Shown: piece after piece, positions 56,830 to 64,000 of the stretch | Numbering within the stretch: the first letter of the stretch is position 1 | Layout: each line of letters starts with the position of its first letter | From: Dermacentor variabilis | Lineage: Eukaryota; Arthropoda; Arachnida; Ixodida; Ixodidae | Reading direction: 5' to 3' | NCBI RefSeq assembly: GCF_050947875.1 | Contig: NC_134573.1 | Span: forward strand, 67,120,315 to 67,184,314 | DNA: 64,000 nucleotides | Notes under the pieces: model-generated | What the model saw: only the letters and a program-made list of their open reading frames with translations | Databases searched by the model: none | What the model was told of the DNA's origin: nothing | Position numbers and translations under genes: made by a program

Positions 56830-57240
56830 GTCATCCTGGCTAATTGCGGCGTAGGTAGGATGACGGGGCCATAGTACGGCTTAAGTCGGTTCACACGAAG
56901 CGTGTCACGCCCGCGATGCCTAAGGTCAGGTGATTGCGTCACAGGTTCTACAACGTAGGTGACAGCGGAGGTACGGTCTTGGACGCGGTAGGGGCCATGG
57001 TAGCGTGCAAAGAGTTTGGTTGCAAGACCAGGGCAGTGAGGCGGGTCTCACAATCAAACAAGGGAACCAGTCAGGAAAAGTGGTGTAAGCGCGCCACTGT
57101 CACGCCGCAGCTTTTCACGACCTTGAGCAGCGGTCGTAAGGGCTCGCGTGAGCTGCCTACAGTCCTCGGTGTATTTGGCAGCTTCAGACACAGGCGTGCA
57201 TTCGGAAGCGTCAGGTCAGTATGGGAGCACCATAGTACAT
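56830..57240 (-). pseudogene. Ty3/Gypsy integrase C-terminal fragment
   Basis: The minus strand encodes GPYRVQDRTSAVTYVVEPV then LRHRGRDTLRVNRLKPYYGP and VILPTPQLA. This is the GPY/F-type C-terminal part of Gypsy Pol that binds DNA after the integrase core. The upstream half (57040-57240) is frameshifted. It is unlinked to the Gypsy element at 45-50 kb, which lacks this part, but lies on the same strand. Confidence 0.7.
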
Positions 57241-57244
57241 GAGG

Positions 57245-60030
57245 GTTCTCGTCCATCATCATATTCATCATAGTCATCAGCCTAGTTATGCCCACTGCAG
57301 GGCAAAGGCATCTCCCATACTTCTCCCACTACCCCAGTCATGTACTAATTGCGGCCATGTTGTCCCTGCAAACTTCTTAATCTCATCCGCCCACCTAACT
57401 TTCTGCTGTCCCCTACTACGCTTCCCTTCCCTTGGAATCCAGTTCGAAAGCCTTAATGACCATCGGTTATCTTCCCTCCTCGTTACAAGTCCTGCCCAAG
57501 CCCCCATTTCTTTTTCTTGATTTCAACTAAGACGTCATTAACTCGCATTTGTTGCCACACCCAATCTGCTCTTTTCTTATCCCTTAACGTTAAACCTATC
57601 ATTCCTTTTTCCATAGCTCATTGCGTCGTCCTCAATTTAAGTAGAACCCTTCTCGTAAGCCTCGAGGTTTCTGCCCCGTACGTGAGTACTGGTAAGACAG
57701 CTGTTAAACATTTTTCTCTGGAGGGATAATGGCAACCAGCTGTTCATGATCTGAGAATGCCTGCCAAACGCACCCCCAGCCCATTATTAATCATCACTAC
57801 CTGCCCTAAGTAGATGTATTCCCTTACAATTTCCACTGCCTCGTTACCTATCGTAAACGGTTGTCCTCTTCCGAGACTGTTAAACATTACTTTAGTTTTC
57901 TGCAGATTATTTTTTAGACCCACCCTACTGCTTTGCCTTTCATGGTCAGTGAGCATGTACTACAATTAGTCCTCTGAGTTACTAAGCAAGGCAATATCAT
58001 CAGCGAATCACAAGTTACTAAGGTATTCTCGATTAACCCGTATCCCCAATTCTTCCCAATACAGGTCTCTGAGTACCTCCTGTAAACACACTGTGAATTG
58101 CATTGGAGTGATTGTATCTCCCTGTCTAACGCCTTTCTTTATTGGGATTTCATTTTGCTTTCTTTATGGTGGACTACGGTGTCTGTGGAGCCGCTAAAGA
58201 TATCTTTCAGTATTTTTACATCCGGCTCGTCTACACCCTGATTCCGCAATGCCTCTATGACTGCTGAGGTTTCGACAGAATCAAACGCTTCCTAGTAATC
58301 AATGAAAGCTTTATATAAAGGTTATATAAGGTTATATTCCGCACATTTCTCTATCACCTGATTGATAGAGGGAATATGATCTATTGTTGAGTAGCCTTTA
58401 CGGAAACCTGCCTGGTCCTTTGCTTGACAGAAGTCTAAGGTGTTCCTGATTCTATTTGCGATTACCTTAGTAAATAGTTTGTAGGCAACGGACAGTAAGC
58501 TGATCGGTCTATAATTTTTCATGTCTTGGGCGTCCCCTTTCTTATGGATTAGGATTATGTAAGCGTTCTCCCAAGATTCCGGTACGCTCGAGGTCATGAG
58601 GCATTGCGTATACAGGGTGGCCAGTTTTTCTAGAACAATCTGCCCACCATCCTTCAACAAACCTGCTGTTAACTGATCCTCCCCAGCTGCATTCCGCCTT
58701 TGCAAAGCTCCCAAGGCTTTCTTTACTTCTTCCGACATTACTTGTGGGATTTCAAATTCTTCTAGACTATTCTCTCGTCCATTAGCGTCGTGGGTGCCAC
58801 GGGTACTGTATAAATCTCTATAGAACTCCTCAGACCCTTGAACTATCTCATCGATATTAGTAATGATATTGACGGCTTTGTTTCTTAACGCATACATGTG
58901 ATTCCTGCCCATTTCTAGTTTCTTCTTCGCTGCTTTTAGGCTTCCTCTGTTCCTGAGGGCATGTTCAATTATATCCATAATATACTTCCTTATGTCAGCT
59001 ATCTTAGGCTTGTTGATTAACTTGGAGAGTTCTGTCAGTTCTATTCTAGGTATATGGTTAGAGGCTTTCATACATTGACGTTTCTTGATCAATTTTTTCG
59101 TCTCCTGCGATAGCTTACTGGCATCCTGCCTAACGGAGTTACCACCGACTTCTATTGCACACTCCTTAATGATGCCCATAAGGTTGTCGTTCATATCTTC
59201 AACACTAAGGTCCTCTTCCTGAGTTAAAACCGAATACCTGTTCTGTAGCTTGATTCCGAATTCCTCTATTATCCCTCTTACCTCTAACTCATTGATTGCC
59301 TTCTTGTGTACCAGTTTCTTCCCTTCCCTCTTCAAGTCTAGGCTAATTCGAGTAGTTTTTACCATCCTATCGTCATTGCAGCGCACCTTGCCGAGCACGT
59401 CCACATCTTGTATGATGCCAGGGTTAGCGAAGAGTATAAAGTCTATTTCATTTCTGGTCTCTCCCTTAGGGCTCCTCCACGTCCACTTTTGGCTATCCCG
59501 CTTGCGGAAGAAGGTATTCATTATCCGCATATTATCCTGTTCTGCAAACTCTACTAATAACTCGCCCCTGCTATTCCTGGAGCCTTAGCCATAATCCCCC
59601 ACTGACTTGTCTCCAGCCTTCTTCTTGTCTACCCTGGCATTGAAGTCGCCCATCAGTACAGTGTATTTTGTTTTGAGTTTACCCATGGCCGACTCCACGT
59701 CTTCATAGAAGCTTTCGACTTCCTGGTATCATGACTAGATGTAGGGGCGTACACCTGTACGACCTTCAATTTGCATCCCTCATTAAGTTTCACTACAAGA
59801 CCTGCCCCCCTCTCGTTACTGCTATAGAATTCCTGTATGTTACCAGCTATATCCTTATTAATCAGGAATCCGACTCCTTGTTCTCGTCTCTCCGTTAAGC
59901 CCCGGTAGCACATGACTTGCCTGCTTTTTAGTACTGTACATGCTTCTTTTGTCCTCCTTACTTCACTGAGCCCTATTATATCCCATTTACTGCACTCTGA
60001 TTTCTCCAATAGCACTGCTAGACTTGCCTA
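57245..60030 (-). mobile_element. RTE-type LINE, 5'-truncated and decayed
   Basis: A minus-strand element with endonuclease then RT and no RNase H, the layout of RTE-type LINEs. It reaches from the endonuclease to a (CATCAT)-type 3' tail at 57245-57290. About 180 bp of the same 3' end recurs in inverted orientation at 60056-60232, immediately beyond the 5' end. Coding parts are described separately. Confidence 0.85.
57290..60015 (-). pseudogene. RTE-like endonuclease-reverse transcriptase
   Basis: Endonuclease at 59530-60015: WDIIGLSEVRRTKEACTVLK, GVGFLINKDIAGNIQEFYSS, then a frameshift and VLMGDFNAR with catalytic Asp intact near 59640; one stop near 59588. An open frame of 402 codons (58322-59530) covers RNEIDFILFANPGIIQDVDV, the linker and RT motifs up to NYRPISLLSVAYKLFTKVIA and DQAGFRKGYSTIDHI. 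Further pieces: FIDY-EAFDS at about 58300, GVRQGDTITPMQF near 58110 and FADDIALLS near 57995 with both catalytic Asp. The thumb (57744-57956) has KTKVMFNSLGRG and YIYLGQVV. Several breaks exist, but most catalytic residues survive, so this is among the younger elements here. Confidence 0.85.
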
Positions 60031-60055
60031 ACTAGGTCATTAAGGGTTGCGGACT

Positions 60056-60232
60056 AGATTCCAAGGGAAAGGAAGCGTAGCAGGGGGCGGCAGAAAGTTA
60101 GGTGGGCGGATGAGATTAAGAAGTTTGCAGGGACATGGCCACAATTAGTACATGACTGCGGTAGTTGGTGAAGTATGAGAGAGGCCTTTGCCCTTCATTG
60201 GGCGTAACCATGCTGCTGATGATGATGATGAC
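60056..60232 (+). repeat. Inverted copy of the RTE 3' end
   Basis: The segment 'ggaagcgtagcagggggcgg' through 'gtgggcggatgagattaaga' and 'cattgggcgtaaccatgctg' to a (GAT)n tail at 60213-60231 is the reverse complement of 57290-57445. It is a separate 3' end in the opposite orientation, head to head with the RTE copy. Confidence 0.75.
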
Positions 60233-60587
60233 GTGCTCGCTTAGCAATATGTGGGCATATTAATAGAGCCATTGCAAGCCAACAATATGCTATGCCATCA
60301 TACTTTGCCCATGCTGACTTTACAAATATGCCAGCATGGATAATGTTCAAAATTCGGGTACATCTCCCTAATCTCTGTATGTTAATAAAGATCGCGAACT
60401 CCTACCGTGGGCCTCTGACATCTACCTCTTGAGCATATATCGAAAGAATGTTGCCCGCCAGTGAATGGGCATATTGATGTATTGTCTCGTCGTATGCGTC
60501 AGGTCCGGCTTTCGTCCAACATGCGCATCAAATCATTCGACGGTATTTCCTGCGTAACAAGATGACACTAACATCCATGGAACTAGT

Positions 60588-60832
60588 TAAAAATTAGAAA
60601 TAAATGATGGGGTTTTACGTGCCAAAACCACTCTGTCATTATGAGGCACGCCGTAGCGGGCGACTCCGGAAATTTAGACCACCAGGGGCTCTTTAACGTG
60701 AACTTAAATCTAACACGGGCGTTTTCGCATTTCGACCGGCTCAATATGCGGCCGCTGTGGCCAGGATTTGATCCCGCGACCTCGGGCTTAGCAGCCCAAC
60801 ACCATAGCCACTGAGCAACCACAGCGGGTCCG
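60588..60832 (-). repeat. tRNA-derived SINE, with target-site duplication
   Basis: Same family as 1754-1998: on minus the box-A-like 'gtggttgctcagtgg' and box-B-like 'gggatcaaatcct', body and A-rich tail are present. The 10-bp direct repeat 'tggaactagt' occurs at 60578-60587 and 60833-60842, a clear target-site duplication, which fixes the ends. Confidence 0.9.
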
Positions 60833-60844
60833 TGGAACTAGTCA

Positions 60845-61735
60845 GTTGTGTATATTTCGCGACAGCCTCAAGTTTGGACAGTCTTCAGTGACGCAAATTG
60901 GCTCCCCAACTACTTAGAGTTGTTGTGAAAGAAAGCTCTTACAGAATGTTGGCTCTCAAAATTGTTACGCTATGCATTTTAGCGGTAGAGAAAGGCCACC
61001 ACGTTACATTTCTATGGATTCCCAGTCACCGTGGTGTACACGACAACGAACTAGCAACATCTGAAGCGAAGAAGGCACTCGAAGAACCAGATCAACTGAT
61101 TGCAATTCCTTTTTCAAAAGCAGGCGCCGACTACCTTCTCTGAAGTGTACTCCGAAAAGCAGCAGAGAAGCACTGAGACAATCCGCATAATCGCCACGTA
61201 CGACTGCAAAGACTGGACCTTCATATGAAATTTAGGCTGCCTCAAAAATTCAGCGCAGCTCTGCCAGTCTTCTACACAGACTTGGGCTGGGGGCGGCATG
61301 TACGTGCGTGTAGCTGCACCTCATGAAACGCACCGAGTCTCCAGACTGTGAGCTGTGCAACGTCAACGAGGCTATATGTCACGTGGTGCGTGATTGCCTT
61401 CAGCGCATGGAAGAGCGACAAAGCTTGAATAATGACATCGCGCATCTCGACAGCCCACCGTTGTTGGAAAACGTTATTTTAGGCTTTTGGCGAGGTATTA
61501 AATCTGGTTTTGCGGCCTTACAGGCCCTACTTGAATTTTTAAATAAGTGCGGGTCTGGAGAATAGGCTTGGAGTAGATTTAATTGCTTGTTATATGTTTT
61601 ATATTCTCGTTCTGTCGGCATCATCACCCATGCTGTTGTTGTTGTTGTTGTTGTCCTGAGTGGCCGTGGCACATACCCACAGTGGGGGATTGGCCCCCAC
61701 TCCTCTTTATCTACCTCTTCCTCTTCCCCGAGTGC
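60845..61735 (+). mobile_element. LINE 3' end: RNase H and C-terminal tail
   Basis: The plus frame reads QVWTVFSDANW (first RNase H Asp), then KGHHVTFLWIPSHRGVHDNE (60985-61050), the conserved last RNase H block with His, and after a frame change CELCNVNEAICHVVRDC (61340-61400), the zinc-like tail. The 3' untranslated part has (GTT)n at 61635-61653 and 'ggccgtggcacatacccaca'. RT is absent. It is a different family from the LINE at 0.6-6.3 kb. Confidence 0.75.
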
Positions 61736-62470
61736 AGAGTACCTGGCTAGAGAAACGTACTGCAGGCCATCCTCTGTGCATTTCGTATTTTTAAACTTCG
61801 CTTACTGTCTCACTCTCTCTCTTTCTGTCTCTGTGAAATATTACCTGGTAAAAAGTTTCTTAATAATGCTCAAAAACGTTCTAGGTGGGCAAGGCTTCCG
61901 ACGGGCGTGACGTATGCATGTAGCGTTTTAAAATAGGTAGTTTAATTAGTGGCAGCTGATATTCATAATGGAACTACTTGAATGAGACAGCTTCGCTGTT
62001 AATTGTGTCGTCAATCTGCAAGGTGACACAGCGCTGTTGTACTTTTGCAGGGAAACTGCCAATGGAAATATTGCCGGGTCTTTTTTTTTGTGCGTGGAAG
62101 GACGGCGCGTGCCTGCGTTGTCGATATCAAAGAATAACTCCCCCATCCAATGGAGTAGCAATGTTTTTGTTTTGTGTTTTACTGAGACCGCGTTGGCGGC
62201 AATCAGCTAATACTACGTACGGCCGCGCTGGTGAAGAAGGAGCTTTAGCTTGGGGACACAGGGACGCACAATAGGTGCATCACTATTATGTGAGTAGGGC
62301 TTTTGCAAAGCCAATGTAAACATTGCAACAAAACGACGTAACCTATAGATTGGTGTATAAAGTATGCCTGGAGCGTTGCATTTTCTGACGAATGCAGTTT
62401 ACAGAACTGCAATTTCTATTCGTGTTTCAACGCTCCGGATGAGTAAACTTCGTTCTTCATTTTTTTTTAA
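61736..62470. other. No gene seen
   Basis: Apart from a short CT microsatellite (61812-61840), nothing is recognised before the MITE copy. Confidence 0.4.
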
Positions 62471-62474
62471 CTTA

Positions 62475-63441
62475 GGCCCTAATATGTAAAACTATTCCAA
62501 GATGTATTTATTCCATCCTCCTGACATCAAATTTCCGTAACCGCCGGCGCAAGCATCTTGCGGTCACTCGCAGGTTTGTCTAAACACAGCAATCAAACGG
62601 TCTCCTCGTTCAGAGGAGGTCACTTTCTTTTGCTTGAAAAACGAATAACATTTCCTATACTGAGCGGCTTGTATTATCTAATTGGCTGGCAAGAAGCGAA
62701 AAGCACGCTCAAGTGGAGAGTGATTCGATGGGGCCGAGCAAGGGACTAAAAATCGGTAACCGGATCAAGAGGGTGGTGCCGGCGTCTGTGATTGGTCCGC
62801 TTTCCCTCACTTAGCTTACGGTGGCTCGTCGACAATTGCGGCGGCATGCAACGGAAGCTTTAGAATGGTGCTCAAACAGATCCTCAGCAAAGAAGAGGTG
62901 GCAGAACGAGGTCGTTAACGTGCAGAAAGTTCTCTAAAACGTTACACAGCCACGCAAAAAGTTTTATCACCGCAAATAAACCCATGCTCTCCGGCATGTG
63001 CGAGTCACCAGTACCTGAGCGATCGGAGGCAGCCATCTTTTATTCCTTTCGGAACGGGGCAGCCTGCAACTATTCAGAAGAAAATTCAGTTTTGTTCGGC
63101 ATATTTATGCATCATTAACGCGTACACGTCACTTTAACGCGGCAGAGTTTTGCGGTTTGGTGACGTGGGTGCAGCCCGAAACCTTTTCACCAATAGCCGA
63201 GGGCTAATGGCGAAAAGGGGTCGAATCAGAAATAACTATTTTTTTCTTATGTTCGCTCAAATTATGCATAATCAATGTGGACACATCAGATCAGACGGGG
63301 AGCTATTGCGGTTTTCGTGACGTCGGGTGACAGGCAGGTGAAGTGGGGGGAGGGGGGGTCCTAAAAAGGTTTTGGCAAATCGCGGAGTGTTGTTGCATAA
63401 CTGAAATAGAAAAGTTCGGAATAGTCTTACGTTATAGCGCC
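62475..63441 (+). mobile_element. MITE-like element, copy B
   Basis: Sister of the element at 36379-37349, 26 kb away in the same orientation. Its ends are also inverted: left 'ggccctaatatgtaaaac' + 'tattccaa' and right, reversed, 'ggcgctataacgtaagac' + 'tattccgaa'. Length 967 bp against 971 bp. Internal landmarks agree in order. The copies differ at perhaps one base in seven by eye, so they are old. Confidence 0.75.
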
Positions 63442-63444
63442 CCT

Positions 63445-63790
63445 TGTCAATTTTCAGCAGTTTTGCACATATATACGGGCCCTAAATCAGAATTTCGTTC
63501 GAACAGCCTTAGCATTTTCTTTCAAATGCAACCGTTCTAAATAAAATTAGTAAGGGGTTATCAATAGTCTGGGGTTATCTCAGAAAATAATTTCAGCGCT
63601 TTACATGTATTTTAATAAGCGGCAATGTATTAAGCTTTAGCTAAGGCTCCCTCTTAAGGGGGCCAATATGAAGGCTTAAGATTGTATTCTACAGCGTAAG
63701 CTGTATGGGATCATTCCAACAGCCGTTTCAGGTGATGATGGTGTCCGCCGCCGCGGCCGCTGTCCGTAGCACCTATCGGCGGGAATGAGA
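63445..63790. other. No gene seen
   Basis: The stretch 'aagctttagctaaggctccctcttaaggg' (63640-63660) resembles the terminus of the MITE at 21572, suggesting a decayed relative. Nothing else is recognised. Confidence 0.35.
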
Positions 63791-63795
63791 AAAAA

Positions 63796-63924
63796 AAATG
63801 ACAAGCATTCCACTCTGTGAATTTGGAATGGCAGCGAAAGCTGACGGCAGTGAAAGCTCTCAAACGAAAAGCAGAGTGCTTTTGGTGCCATTGTATCTTC
63901 AGAGAGTGGAATGGTTGTCATTTC
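63796..63924. mobile_element. 128-bp palindromic mini-element
   Basis: The left arm 'aatgacaagcattccactct' + 'gtgaatttggaatggcag' and the reversed right arm 'aatgacaaccattccactct' + 'ctgaagatacaatggca' match over about 38 bp and enclose some 50 bp. It can fold on itself almost entirely. The symmetric open frames on the two strands (63798 plus, 63921 minus) both start MT-IPL because of this symmetry. Confidence 0.6.
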
Positions 63925-64000
63925 TGCTTTACCAGAGAGAGAAGAGAGAGAGAAACAACATTATTTGTCACTGCAGGGTTGGAAGTTAGGGCAGGTATAG

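Overview
This is eukaryotic, repeat-dense, intron-containing DNA. Retroelement families and several short repeats point to a hard tick (Ixodidae, probably a metastriate such as Rhipicephalus, Dermacentor or Hyalomma); the genus is inferred from remembered repeat families, not from a search. Long stretches are nested and decayed transposable elements, there are no bacterial-style operons, and no intact conserved cellular gene is visible. Only four places look like possible host coding sequence: a 29-codon signal-peptide exon with a perfect splice donor (6624-6710, minus), a set of plus-strand exon-like segments of unknown family (about 9457-10443), two divergent first exons encoding THAP zinc-finger domains, both broken (12673-12825 minus and 13249-13410 plus), and the 3' exons of a minus-strand gene with a BESS-like tail and a poly(A) signal (about 51130-51760).

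Layout. 0.6-6.3 kb: a nearly full-length but decayed RNase-H-bearing LINE on the minus strand, split by a tRNA-derived SINE. 6.6-13.5 kb: the most gene-like part, with the signal-peptide exon, the unknown exons and the THAP pair. 11.4-17.4 kb is bracketed by two inverted copies of one dispersed repeat. 14.9-16.9 kb: a second type of tRNA-SINE and a LINE 3' fragment. 17.5-22.4 kb: a nest bounded by two 'ggcgtag' inverted ends, holding a LINE tail, a GC-rich repeat, a complete but dead mariner with TA duplications, and a 731-bp MITE. 23.6-29.5 kb: fragments of a Jockey/CR1-like LINE, another LINE tail and a Helitron-type helicase fused to an endonuclease. 31.6-33.6 kb: a second, 3' copy of the first LINE family. 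33.75-34.18 kb: a solo-LTR-like unit. 36.4-37.35 kb: a 971-bp MITE whose sister copy lies at 62.5-63.4 kb.

37.5-43.1 kb: a multi-exon PIF/Harbinger transposase pseudogene with a Penelope-like fragment in an intron. 43.4-45.4 kb: a BEL/Pao element (minus) abutting a Ty3/Gypsy element (45.4-50.0 kb, minus). 52.4-56.05 kb: a Penelope-like element with a GIY-YIG endonuclease, its RT catalytic segment deleted, flanked by inverted copies of its own 3' terminal region. 56.1-61.7 kb: an RT tail, a Gypsy integrase tail, an RTE-type LINE (minus) bracketed by inverted copies of its 3' end, a SINE with a clear target-site duplication, and another RNase-H LINE 3' end. 63.8-63.92 kb: a 128-bp palindromic mini-element.

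The genes do not form a pathway: the window is a record of successive transposition. I found no convincing new enzymatic system. The most informative structures are the inverted-terminus Penelope element, the possible GC-AG intron in the Harbinger gene, the helicase-endonuclease junction, the inverted 330-bp repeats around the THAP exons, and the signal-peptide exon.
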